From positions 5,870,521 through 5,934,520 of the forward strand of contig NC_086368.1 of NCBI RefSeq assembly GCF_036324505.1: DNA of 64,000 bases, written 5' to 3'. This document shows positions 1 to 10,459 of the stretch, piece by piece. The notes beneath the pieces are model-generated. The model searched no databases. It was not told the origin of the DNA and saw nothing but the letters and a program-made list of their open reading frames with translations. The stretch comes from Eleginops maclovinus (taxonomy: Eukaryota > Chordata > Actinopteri > Perciformes > Eleginopidae). Position 1 is the stretch's first letter. Every line of letters starts with the position of its first letter. The translations under genes and the position numbers were made by a program.

Positions 1-1949
1 TAAGAGGTTGAGACTGAGTCAAGACCAAGACTAAGGCAGGGCTGAGCTAAAGTGAGATAGCTAGCCTGTTCACTTACAGTACCTGTCCTTGTGTTTTCTT
101 GCCAAGTGTCTGGAAAGGTTCGACGTAGACTTAGCTGTCTCTGTGAAGGTCACATTGAAGTATTTACACGCTGCCGAGGGTTTTTTCTTGAGTGTTTGTG
201 GGCAGTTAAACATTTTTGTGGTTTGTGTAGACAAATTTAATTTGATAATTTAATTATCATTGAATTTCCCGTCATCTTCACTTCAAGACCGTTTCAGTGT
301 GTGTGAAAGGGGTGGGGATTCGGGGTCTCGTAAATGGTTAAAAGTAAGTCAGTGAAGTGACGTTAATGGTTGCATTTGAAACAGGCCGTTTTATATCCAA
401 TCACATCCCCAGCCACAGCCGTGATCTTGAGAGAGTGAGAGATCTAATAATAAATGTGATTTTTCATATTATTATTAAATTAAATAGAATGACATGCATT
501 GTGGAGGGCAGTGGACTGGTTATAAAAGTCTGCATTACTTTAAATGTAAAAAATAACAGCATGCTGAAAGACGATCCTGTGTCTGTGACATCGAAAATCG
601 AGTGTGAATTCATGAGTTGTTTATTAGGAGTTTGAGTAATATCTCACACTGCTTCTTTCCTCTTGGCCTTTTAAGTACAAAACAATAGTTTTGGGATGCT
701 GAACAAATGAGTTGTGGAGATGTAATTTATCAGCATTATAAATGGAACATTCATCCCGCTTTGTCATTTGCTTTTATTTGGCTACAGAAAAAACCTTTTT
801 AGCTTTCACATCTGACACCTATTGGCAGTTGCTTTTTTTAATTTTTAGTACCATTCTTTGTGCTGCTAAGTAGGTGTGAGAGGAACTTTTGTTCCAGGAG
901 AGTGCGGGCATGAAAGTGACTTTTGAAAAGCCAGACATCTCAGCACCTGGTGAAGTAATCGCAGAGTAATTGCTATTAATCAAGAACCTCATCAACCCCA
1001 CGCAGATGTGGTATGTTAATCGTGTGTTATGCGCCAATTAAAATCACAATTAATGTACATTTAAGAGAGGAACAACGCTGAAAATGGAGCACTGAAAAGG
1101 AGTAACAGAGCATTAACACAAAAAAAACAAGTGGAGCTGGACTGGAGTAAAGCCAGGGAAAGTTGGCCAGTCGGCAGCTTGTTCAGTAAACTCTGTCGAG
1201 CGACTTGTCGACTTTTCGCCGCCAGTTTACGAGTGGTGGGAGTCCCAGCTTTGTGTGCTCCGTTAGACAAAACAGGGCGAGTGGTCGTGCGCAGCCGGTG
1301 TCAGCTTTATGCTTTAACCGGGCGCTGTGTGGAAGAGAATTAAAAGTTGAGTTAATTAACTACTTGAGTAAGTAGAGCAGGCAGGATGGAGCCAAATCAA
1401 TTAACTATTGGCAGGAGAGACGGAGCTGGGGGGTACTGGAGAGGGGACCTCCACCAGCCGGAGCCAAAATACACACACTCTGAGTGACTGCACATGCCAC
1501 AGAATGCACACACAAAGCACATGCATGGTTACATATTCACAATTAGGCTTGGAACATAATATAATAATGATAAACACGCACAGGAAAACGGGAAAAACTC
1601 TATGCATATACTGTAGGTTGAAATAACCATTTTTCCCAGCAGCTTGCACATAGTAAAATCATATTTCTGTTGCAGAGAATCCTTGTGTTGCTTCACAGAA
1701 AGTTAGACCTGGCAGACAGAAAGGCACAGATGTCACTATAGTCAAAGGAGAAACAGTGCATGAATCTTTTTTTTTTCATTGCTTTTTGAAATACATAAAT
1801 AGATGCAATTATGTTAAACAAACACGAAAATGGGGGGCGGTGGGATCCATGGATGTATAGTATGTTAATATTCCTTGCAAGCTGCACATGGACATTTCCT
1901 TATATTTTGCCGGTGCAGTGAAGCCTTGCTTTACAGAGAGTAAAAAAAA
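1..1949. other. Intergenic stretch, no gene recognised
   Basis: I see no domain, splice-consistent exon series or complete element here. The short open frames, such as those around 1061-1343 and 1401-1649, have low-complexity or unpatterned translations and lie in overlapping frames on both strands, as expected by chance. The composition is AT-rich. Confidence 0.5.
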
Positions 1950-2036
1950 AAAAAAACTATATAACACACTACAGGAAAGGGAAAAGCCAAAGCATAATAG
2001 GCAATAGAATTGTTAAAGGGGCATGGTGTGATTTAT
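1950..2036 (+). repeat. Fragment of dispersed repeat (CACTACAGGAAAGG family)
   Basis: The segment with TATAACACACTACAGGAAAG followed by GGAAAAGCC recurs near 42475-42510 and 61165-61200 in the same orientation. It is the tail of a multi-copy repeat that is longer at 42175-42536. No coding capacity was seen. Confidence 0.5.
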
Positions 2037-3602
2037 TTGAGACAAGCTACTTAAACAAGGATAAACTGTTAGGCGGGACTGCAGCCCAACAATACTTGGG
2101 ATATTATCGTATATTTTGCCTTGCTTTGGCTTACTGTGATTTGGATATTGCACAAATCCATATTGCTATTTTGTTGAAATTTCAAGTAAATGTGCTAGCA
2201 AGCTACCAAGCATTATTATCAAAACCATTATTAACTCCGTGAGCAGCTCTCTTCTTATTAAGATATAGAAATAGGCCTTTTTGGTATCTACTTCTTCTGA
2301 CATAGGTAAGAGGTGCATTTCACAGGTTTCTCTGCTAAACTTTCAAATCAAATCCCTGGTGTTATCAGTAAAGAAACACATTGCACCGCACCTGTAACAT
2401 CTCTTCTAGTTCTGCCCCCCTCCACCACCACCACCACCCCTCCTCTCTGACTGTCTCTTTATTTTCCTTCGGGTCCGTCTGTTCGTTCGTCTCTTTTTGT
2501 CCTCCTGGGATACAAAACGATTCAATAACCTTTTTTTTGGCACAACTGTTTAACAGTCATGGAAACATTCTGCAGTTACATGTTTCTGTCACTCTCTCTG
2601 TTGGTTTGAAGATAGAGGAGTCCATTCTGCTGCCACTCTGGGGGGTCCAACACTTTCTCCTGTCAGATGCTTTTTCTGGACTTGTTTGGACACAATGGAA
2701 GCCACTGGCAGCAGTTCTGTGTTTGGTGTGAGTGCCGCTGTGTTTTTGCTCAACAGTTGGGGAGTTTCTTTACAGAATGAACAATTATGAACAGAAGGAA
2801 CTATGACAACAAGATACACATACATGTATAATAATGAATTAAATAGCTATGTTTCAGTGCAGTGTGTATCTTAAGGCAACCTTGGCTTACAAGGGGCTGA
2901 ACAATAAGGGGAAAAAAACAAATTACAGTTGTGTTTACTGATATGTCAATTGCAATAGGATTAACAACATCGGTGGTATTTGGAGATCTTCTTTTTTTTT
3001 AAGAGGCTCTGTACAAAACAAATATGATTTGTCAGGTCTGTAAAATACAATTTTAGTCCAGGATATCATAATAAGTCATTCAGAATAATATTTCAACACA
3101 TATTTCACTTTTGTTCAATATTGTGCCTGCGATTTGGATATTGTACTAGTCCATATTGCAAAAAAAGCTACAGTATATCGTATATCTGACAAAGCTGATC
3201 AATAAATCCATCATCAGTGTTCCCATTAGCCAATATTTACCTGATAATCTCTGGTGAAAATAAGCAGAATTTATATGTAAAATAGACTGAATAGATTATT
3301 AGATTAGTATTAGCATTATATTAATATTAATATTATTGACTTGCTTTATTGGAAATAGCCCCACTCAATAAAATCTACATCTTCAAGTAATTTTTTTATA
3401 TAGCCTTCCTATCAATTGCTCGATTGAAACAGACTGGACGTTCACCCAATCATCTGGGACATTAAAATCCAATGAGGGTTCCACTTTTTTCTGATGGAAA
3501 TGTGTGGTTCCACTTTCAAGAAGTAAAAAAATAAGCATATCATTGACAGGGGCTTACATTTTTTAAAACATTTGACTTTTAAAGCTGCATTCACAGACGT
3601 GT

Positions 3603-3603
<1 letters not shown>
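2037..3603. other. Intergenic, AT-rich, repeat scraps
   Basis: No gene is recognised. Two short related segments near 2140-2170 and 3130-3165 share the pattern GATTTGGATATTG followed by TCCATATTGC. They look like old copies of a dispersed repeat; related sequence appears near 35180 and 44700. Confidence 0.4.

Positions 3604-3678
<75 letters not shown>
3604..3678. repeat. (CA)n microsatellite
   Basis: An uninterrupted AC dinucleotide array of about 37 units ends just upstream of the THAP exon region. Open frames across it are artefacts of the repeat. Confidence 0.97.
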
Positions 3679-3679
<1 letters not shown>

Positions 3680-3702
3680 TGCATTGAGGCGTTGCAGACT
3701 GG

Positions 3703-3707
3703 CCAAT
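3703..3707 (+). promoter_or_regulatory. Possible CCAAT box upstream of THAP exon
   Basis: A CCAAT pentamer in the context GGCCAATCACAG lies about 100 bp upstream of the THAP ATG at 3805. The context is typical of an NF-Y site, but no TATA box or start site can be fixed, and the downstream gene is broken. Confidence 0.22.
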
Positions 3708-3804
3708 CACAGCGGAGCCAACAACGGACTCTGACAAAGCTCCGGCACTTTGATGACAGCGCTCTATTGACTGTGTCTCAGATTTTGTGGACTACAAGAA
3801 AGAT

Positions 3805-3954
3805 ATGGTTAAACGTTGTGCCTGGGGCACTTGTAAGACTTTTAGTCGTTACCCAGAGAGGTTGAAGTGTCGCCTGTGGATTAAACTTTGTGGAAGTCCT
3901 GACTCTCAGCTGAACCCCTCAAGGATTGACTGGCACACTTTGGTGTGTTCTAAG
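3805..3954 (+). pseudogene. THAP-type zinc finger exon, internally deleted
   Basis: The frame opens MVKRCAWGTC and continues with RYPERL, RLWIKLCG, LNPSRID and VCSK. This matches the THAP DNA-binding fold found in animal transposases and their domesticated derivatives. The first zinc-ligand pair is present as C-x4-C. The frame ends with VCSK exactly at a consensus donor (GTAAGA from 3955), so the final His-Phe of the usual CSKHF box would come from the next exon, which I could not find. The stretch between RYPERL and RLWIKLCG is about 15-20 residues shorter than in typical THAP domains, and the usual FPKP-like segment is missing. The ATG at 3805 is the only Met that starts at the domain edge. 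It is probably a transposon-derived relic. It could belong with the recombinase fossil 1.4 kb downstream, but nothing seen joins them. Confidence 0.6.
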
Positions 3955-5386
3955 GTAAGACTTTTGTCTTAAACCCTACAGTTAAGTTAAACTATTCGGT
4001 ATTCTGTGATTTCAATCTATACATTCGCCTTTTTCTGTCTGTCTTGGCCCTGGCCACAACGATTGCTGTCTCGGGCTGTGGGGTTATTCTGGGTTTATGC
4101 CACTGTTGTGGTAAGCTTGTGGAGGACTGTAGTTCTAGGCCTACAGACATGTTGGCGTTTTGTGTCTTACAGAGGTCCAGGGTATGGATAAGGCCGATGA
4201 TGTGGGCGCAGAACCCTGCGGAGCTAACGAAAGATCACCTCGTTAATTACAGCTAGCCTGCTGATGTTGCCTATTATGGTTATGATACGCTAGCAAATAA
4301 GGCTATATGTTATACGTGCTTTGTGCTTTTGCTTTATAATAACAACGATAATAATGAATACCTACCCAGCTTTACAGGAACAGTGTTGATCGTTGACATC
4401 ACTTGTGCCAGCCTCCCTCTGGATCATCAGCTGATGTGGCAACTCACTTTTTGATTGTGATCTATATGCTTTTGCCTCTAGTTTGATCGCATTATGCTCA
4501 TTTTTTTGTTACTTTGATGTCCGGTATGTAACCCTCAAAGGCATACTGTAAACCTCTCTGTCTACTTCGGTCAGAAACAGCATTTGCTGCTTTGTAAAAG
4601 CCGGACAGCATTTCAGCTGGAAGAGCTGTCAAAAACACAATGTTGAAAGTTTGTCGGACTTATAGCAACAACAACCAAGGGGGGCGGGGCTTAGCGAAAG
4701 GTCAATTGTGAGCAGAACGGCCTTATAAACACAGTAGATCTGTTGATGTTGTGGCGGTTAAATAAAAAGGAATAAGCACACTGCATGGTGTCTCATCATC
4801 CAGGTGTTTTTGTGACCCAGATCTGGGTGTTTGTCCCTAGATCAGAGAGGAGCTGCGGTGATCAGGAGGGTAATGAGCCTCTTAGGAAGAAGCAAAGAGG
4901 CAATTATTGCTCACACCTCCTCTGGAGTTCACAGAAGAACAGTACACGCATGTGACTGCACACTAAACTACAGTACAGATAATCATTAGCTCATTAAATG
5001 TATTTATTCTACTTCGCTTAAGAATGCTGGGAGGAGGGCATTAACCCGGCAGGTTGCCCGCTGACTTGTCGGTTGTACTTGCTGCTGACTGAGCACATCG
5101 TCATCAAATAGTAGATCAATATGCCGCTTGTATTTGTTTCTATCACAGAAATTTCAAACATGAGGTCCATTGTAAAAATAAACCTTGTTTAAAAAAGTTT
5201 CTAAAATGTGTCGGAAATCTATCGGAGGGTCAGTCGATACATAGTTTCGCAAGCGAGATACAATGCAGCAACTACCTTATTAAAGTAGTGATCAGATGCA
5301 GCTTTGTGTGGTTGCTATAGAAACTAATTAGCTACAGCTGAGCTAATGTTATTCACCGTAGCTCTAAACATTGCAGCGTTTTAAAA
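3955..5386. other. Spacer between THAP and recombinase fossils
   Basis: No convincing exon was found. A GC-box-like GGGGCGGGGC motif lies near 4680. The short open frames around 4006-4256 show no recognisable domain. This could be intron or transposon-internal sequence if the two flanking fossils were once one unit. Confidence 0.35.
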
Positions 5387-6494
5387 ATGGACGAATTCAT
5401 TGTGAATTTTAATGTATTTGGAGTAGGGAAGACATTTGAGGACTGGTTAAAGAGCGACGAGGATGACGGAATGACAAAAACAAAAGACAATGTCCAGGGT
5501 ACCAGTTTCCGAGATCCGAATAAGTAAACGAATTGTTAAGACGTTTTTATGCTACAGTTCAAAGCGTAGTAGGCAAGCCATACAGTGTGGCAACGATGAC
5601 CGGCATCAGAGCCTCACTGAACCGTCATTTCTCAAGGTGCAATTTATATGCGGACAGTGAGTTTACCACCAGCAACAGGGTTCAAACCCATCATGAATAC
5701 CCATCGAAAGAATGGCCAAGACAAGGCGAAACACCATCCCCAAGTCACCGAGACTGACCTGAAATTGCTGCGTTAATCCACAGCTCTCTCCCCGGACACC
5801 CCGTTAGGTCCCGTCCCAAAGTTTGGTTTGACCTCCAGCTTTGCTTGGCGAGGCGAGGCAGGGAGGGCAATCGGGAGCTGACTGCGTCCTCATTCGCCAT
5901 AAAAGCGGATGACGCCGGGGATGAATATGACACAAACATCCAAATGACCCAACAAGGAAAACTTTCGAGGCGCAATGTATGCAGAGCCAGGCAACCCCAG
6001 ATGTCCAGTCCTGAGCTTCAAAAAATATCTCGCCAGACGTCCACCGGGTGTCACCGCCTTCTACCTCCATCCAGTGAAGGACCCCCAACCACATCTCTGC
6101 TACTCCACACAGTCGATGGGGAAGAACTACCTGGGGGACATGCTTCCACGATTGTCCAAAGCAGCTGGTCTGACCACCAGATACACCAACCACAGTCTTA
6201 GAAGCATGGCTGTCCGTCATCTGTCTGAGGCCGGGCTGGAGTCCAGACACATGTCTGTTACGGGACACAGGTAAGCCTAAGATTGTGGTAATAATTACCT
6301 GAAGCCTACTGCAAATATACTTTTTTTTTTTTTTTTGCAGGTGTGAATCCATCCTCAAAAGCTACACAAACAAAAAAGTTTGGAGTTGGGTGTTGTCGGC
6401 ACCCCAGCAGGCCTCCGTAGCAAGCATGGGCTCTCCCCCCAAGCTGCGCAATCGTCTCGGCCTACCTCGTCCAATTCATCTTTCTCTGCCATGA
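5387..6494 (+). pseudogene. Crypton-like tyrosine recombinase (DUF3504), frame-broken
   Basis: The pieces resemble the DUF3504 recombinase family related to Crypton elements and to the ZMYM2/QRICH1/KCTD1 group. A 46-codon opening frame (ATG 5387) ends in TAA at 5525. Then come ELLRRFYATVQS and YSVATMTGIRASLNRHF (5533-5757), a TETDLKLL segment with a stop near 5774, [11 protein letters not shown] (5845 on) and a frame shift into [18 protein letters not shown] (5975 on). The catalytic end has NHSLRS (the HxxR box) and VTGHR. A 70-bp intron (6271-6340, GTAAGC...TTGCAG) restores the frame to GHRCESILKSY, whose Tyr is the likely nucleophile. The frame then runs to TGA at 6492. At least three frame breaks make it inactive. 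The catalytic assignments rest on motif order, not alignment. Confidence 0.75.
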
Positions 6495-7749
6495 ATTTCC
6501 CTATGCCCATATGTCTCATTTTACCATTAATGGGAATGTCCAGTTTAATACACATAAATGTATCGCCTGAAGAATATTAATGCTCTTGTAGCATATAGCT
6601 AGGCTATTAATTTGAGTTTGAGTGTATCTAACTAAAATATCCCAATTATAATGGCTAAATAATTTTGTTATACATTTATTGCAAATAAAAATGATTTGGA
6701 ATAAGGAATGCATGTTTGATCGATCGTAATTAAAGGGGACTACTTTTTGAGGGAGATGAACTCAAACAGAGTATACATTTAATAAGCATGCAATACGAAT
6801 AAGAAAAAGAATAATTATTCAAGTATTCAAATTGTTTTATTATGTTGGCAAGCAAGAAGTAGAATAAACCGGATAATCACCTCAAGGCAGGGCAATAAAC
6901 AGTTTGATATGCCCGGCTCGTGGACGGCTTAAGATGATTATCGCTTACATAGAAACTAAAGAGACAACAGGAACTAGATCGCTACAACTATACAACTGCA
7001 ATGGTGTTCATGTATTTTTTTGGTAACTGAGCCGAATATTTAAAGTAAACATATTTTTGGGGAGTGGCCATTGGGATAATTGAGCTCTGATGATGCTGTT
7101 TTATGCTTTATGATCGAGGACAACAGAGAGATATTCTTCATTACAAAGGTTGGAATTGAAATAAAAAAGGAAAGTGAAATGTATGCTCGTCACCCTCATC
7201 CTCCAGTCCACACGTATGAATCCACATGAATCCCAATACGTATGATTGTATGAAAATATTTAAATATAAATACAAATGTGTTTATTATACACTAGTTATG
7301 CCTTAACCTATCACTTTTGTTTCATTCTGCCCTGTCTCTACCCGACACAGAATGGACGATTAAAGCATATTCCAGTTTGCTTACACTGTTTATTTAAATC
7401 CGTCACTGGTTCACAACCTAGGATAACAAACTCTGTCCAGCTACCGTTCATAGGTGTCACACTCTAACAAGTCCGTGTTGAAACAAACACTACATAACAA
7501 TACTATTGTTACAGCTTTGTACATCACAATTCAAACTTTTTTTAAAAACGTTTCAGAAACCCCACACAGCTCAGTAAACACTGAAATGTGGACTTTATTT
7601 GATCATTTCAGTAAACAAGTAACGTTCATATTTCTCCTTTTGATTAATATAGAGCTGAACGTTCAAAACAAAGCAGTTTAGCAAGTTACGATATAAGTTT
7701 TAAACTGCTTAATAAGCACCGTAATGTTCATGAAACGTATTTTCTCGTC
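6495..7749. other. No gene recognised
   Basis: AT-rich sequence with only short, patternless open frames. It may include the 3' part of the recombinase element, but I could not define termini or a direct repeat at a Crypton-type boundary. Confidence 0.4.
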
Positions 7750-7921
7750 ACGATCGGGTGTTTCCGTGAACGGCCGAATGTTGCGTCATGGGATGTGTTG
7801 CGGCCGCAAGGCATTGTGGGACAGCATTATCTCCTTTCCTTTCGTAAAGTAAGGTCCAGTGATTCCTAAACTAACGGAGGTTATAAAGGAAGTTTCAGAG
7901 CTCCTTTCCTATCATCTCGAG

Positions 7922-8305
7922 CAGTGATTCCCAGGGGTGCGCGAGCTGCCACCAGGGGGTGCGCGAGATGAAACATGTAATGGTGGTCTAGTGTAAAAAT
8001 ATTACACAGTGTTGTTTTTTAAGTGGGATTTTTCCATAGGCTACAATAAAAAACAGGAACAATAAACATTTCCTTTGTAATCCCTTTTATTTTAAATAAA
8101 AAAACTAATACTGTAGCCTAGGATATATGCGCGCCAACTCGTTTGATTCATTCTTTCAAATATGATTAACTGGCTGAAATCAGGGAAACTGTCAAGTGTA
8201 ACGTCTCATGACATTATTGATATGGCGATTTTTTTTGCGGGGTGCGTCAAACACGGTTGGGAAGTAGAAGGGGGGTGCGCCGCAAAAAAAGTTTGGGAAC
8301 CGCTG
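7922..8305. mobile_element. Non-autonomous hAT MITE
   Basis: The left end CAGTGATTCCCAGGGG and the right end (reverse complement CAGCGGTTCCCAAAC) match the usual hAT terminal pattern. The flanking octamers are ATCTCGAG at 7914-7921 and CTCTAGAG at 8306-8313, which agree at 6 of 8 positions and fit a diverged 8-bp hAT target duplication. The element is 384 bp, has no coding sequence, and shows GGGTGCGC-type subterminal repeats near both ends. Confidence 0.8.
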
Positions 8306-8634
8306 CTCTAGAGCAGCCTTTCTCAAAGTGGGTGCCCCGGCACACTGGGGTGCCCCCTGACTGTGTCATGGGTGCGGCCAAAAAAAATACGTATTCTGAC
8401 ATAATAAAAAAAAAAAAATCCCCCCCCCCAAAATAAAATACATAATTTTACCTACTAATGGATTACTAACATTGTAAATTAATGTTGATAATGTATATAA
8501 TTTTTATTTAAAAAAATTAAAATTTAAAAATCTGACTCGCGGACCCGCCCACCGGGGTCAGATGCCAGCGCAGCGCATTGTTTGATTTAACTGCGAAAAT
8601 ACATTTAATTTCAAAAAGAGTAAGCAACAACAGC

Positions 8635-8766
8635 ATGGATCGTTTTTTAAAAAGAAAAGCCCCACAAGAACCGGACATGACTGACTGTAACATGGAGCCT
8701 CAGCCTGCATGCGAGCCTTCGTCCTCCAGCCCTGAGTCTGCATCATGGCTTGTTTATCAAGTGTGA
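8635..8766 (+). pseudogene. N-terminal scrap of a hAT transposase-like ORF
   Basis: The frame begins MDRFLKRKAP and continues with an acidic and Ser/Pro-rich stretch before a stop at 8764. An opening of this kind is common in hAT-derived proteins of the ZBED9/FAM200 type. It lies inside element A in the plus orientation. No BED finger, catalytic core or dimerisation domain follows, because the rest of A is deleted. It is a remnant at most. Confidence 0.45.
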
Positions 8767-9212
8767 GAGCGTGCCTGCGCTCTGCGTGCACGTCGACCTC
8801 TCTCTCTCTTCCTCTCTCATTGTGGATTATTGTGTGTGTGCAGGGCCGTAGCACCAAATTCTGGGCCCATACACAAAAAAACCCGATGGGCCCCCCACCC
8901 CCTCAACTCACACACTCCCCACCCGCCCGTCTGCCAAGGGCCTTACCCCCCACCACAATGGCTATATCTAACCATTATGATGTAATCATAATTCACAAGT
9001 CTACTTAAGCTACTGTATAAGAAAACACAACCACACAAGACTGTATTTACCCATTATATTTATTAGAGAACAACAATTTGGCAAATCTTCAAATATAATA
9101 ATAATCATAAAAGGTAACCAAACAAAACATGACTCAATAGTCATTTTCATGTAAAGAAACAAAAAGACAAAAACAGATTTCAGAATCAGAATCTTTGCAC
9201 AAATATTCCGGT

Positions 9213-9664
9213 TTACTCTGCAGAAAATGCCCACTGACAGGTCTTCTTGCTGGCAAAATCACTGATGAGTTCCTTAAAGTCCAATACTCTTGCCAATGTG
9301 CTTTCAATGGAGAGAAGAGCAAGACTGTTCAGTCTATCTTGGCACATGGTGGACCTCAAGTAGTTTTTAACCAGTTTCATCTTGCTGAAAGCACGTTCTC
9401 CGCCAGCAACGCTTACAGGTAAGGTGCAGAAAATCCTCAATGCAATGCAGATTTCTCCCAAAATGCTCTGTAGCTGCAGGTTATATATGGCATTAGCTGA
9501 AGAGGTGACAGGTTGTGAGGAAATGTGGCTTCATGTATTATTTTTAGGTGCAAAACTTCATTCTCAAAACCAGCTGTAAGATCGTTGGGATATGTTCTTG
9601 TCAGAGTCCGGCATGATACTTTTGTTTGTTCTTCTGACATGGCTTGTTGCAGCTGCAGGACCAC
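9213..9664 (-). pseudogene. hAT transposase C-terminal dimerisation region, broken
   Basis: Read on the minus strand, one frame contains LTRTYPNDLTAGFENEVLH. A second, overlapping frame contains LPVSVAGGERAFSKMKLVKN, YLRSTMCQDRLNSLALLSIE and LDFKELISDFASKK. The ERxFSKxKLxKxYLRSTM pattern and LALLSIE are hallmarks of the hAT dimerisation domain in ZMYM1-like transposases common in fish. A frame break separates the two parts near 9440-9460, and the sequence between them is degraded. It is the 3' end of the gene carried by element B. Confidence 0.85.
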
Positions 9665-9919
9665 TTTCTGTGGCAGTTTCTGGAATGTGTTTCACAAATT
9701 ATGTTTTAGCAGGCAGCTAGGATGGATTTTGGCCATTGTGTAAGCTAATATCATGACGTCTGGGAACTAGCTTATGCTATATATTATTATTCCTCATGTA
9801 GCCAGCATAATAACGGCTTAGTATTAATTTCATATTTGCTTGCTTCAAATCAGTAGCCTTCTGTTGCAACATAATGTTCACTTTATTTATCCTTTATGCA
9901 ACTTAACCAAGGCCTTATT

Positions 9920-10156
9920 TAGGGTGACCAGATTTGAGGTGGCGAAAAAGAGGACACTTGCGATTGTTGCACAGAAGTCTAAGTACAGTAGACTTCTGTG
10001 CAAAGCGCCATTCAATTTAAGTACACGCTTAATGGTCCCATGAAAAACTGTGAAAACCGGACGTTTTCATGAATTTATAAACCCCCCCCCCGGACGCTCC
10101 GGACAGGATATAAAAAGAGGACATGTCCGGGCAAAAGAGGACGTCTGGTCACCCTA
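9920..10156. mobile_element. 237-bp palindromic MITE inside element B
   Basis: The ends TAGGGTGACCAG and CTGGTCACCCTA form a perfect 12-bp inverted repeat. The flanks are GCCTTATT on the left and CCTTATTG on the right. They share CCTTATT, which supports a 7- to 8-bp target duplication. Inside are GAGGAC/GTCC-rich segments and a perfect 14-bp hairpin (9967-9980 against 9990-10003). There is no coding sequence. Confidence 0.85.
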
Positions 10157-10271
10157 CCTTATTGAAAGTGTAGCTCTTGGATAGCCTCTGCTTATTTTAG
10201 CAACGATAACGGAGGACGTATGGCACCTAATAATGCCGTTTCATCTTGTGTGTTTAAACGTTTGTGCTCAC

Positions 10272-10386
10272 CTTTCTTTGCAAAGAAGTTCGTCAGAACT
10301 TGACTTCCTTCAATTTGCCTCCTCTCCCTGTCTTTTCTCTCCTTTCTCTTTTGAGAACCAGACTTACATTTTTTACGCTCTGACAT
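10272..10386 (-). pseudogene. N-terminal exon of the element B transposase
   Basis: On the minus strand, ATG at 10386 opens MSERKKCKSGSQKRKERK, continues with a basic stretch and VLTNFFAKK, and ends at a consensus donor (GTGAGC, reading into 10271). A highly basic, Lys/Arg-rich N-terminus followed by a short FF motif is usual for ZMYM1-like hAT transposases. The exon is in the same orientation as the C-terminal region at 9213-9664, so both probably come from one gene. The middle of the transposase is missing. Confidence 0.6.
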
Positions 10387-10459
10387 CTTGCATACCACCG
10401 ACACCGAGTCACCGTAAGCATCAAGGTGCAATTGCCAATCTCGGACAGTGTGGACTGAA

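Noticed and set aside
1061..1343. Overlapping frames on both strands of about 70 codons
   Set aside because: Open on both strands in a locally GC-richer patch, with no domain or splice signals.
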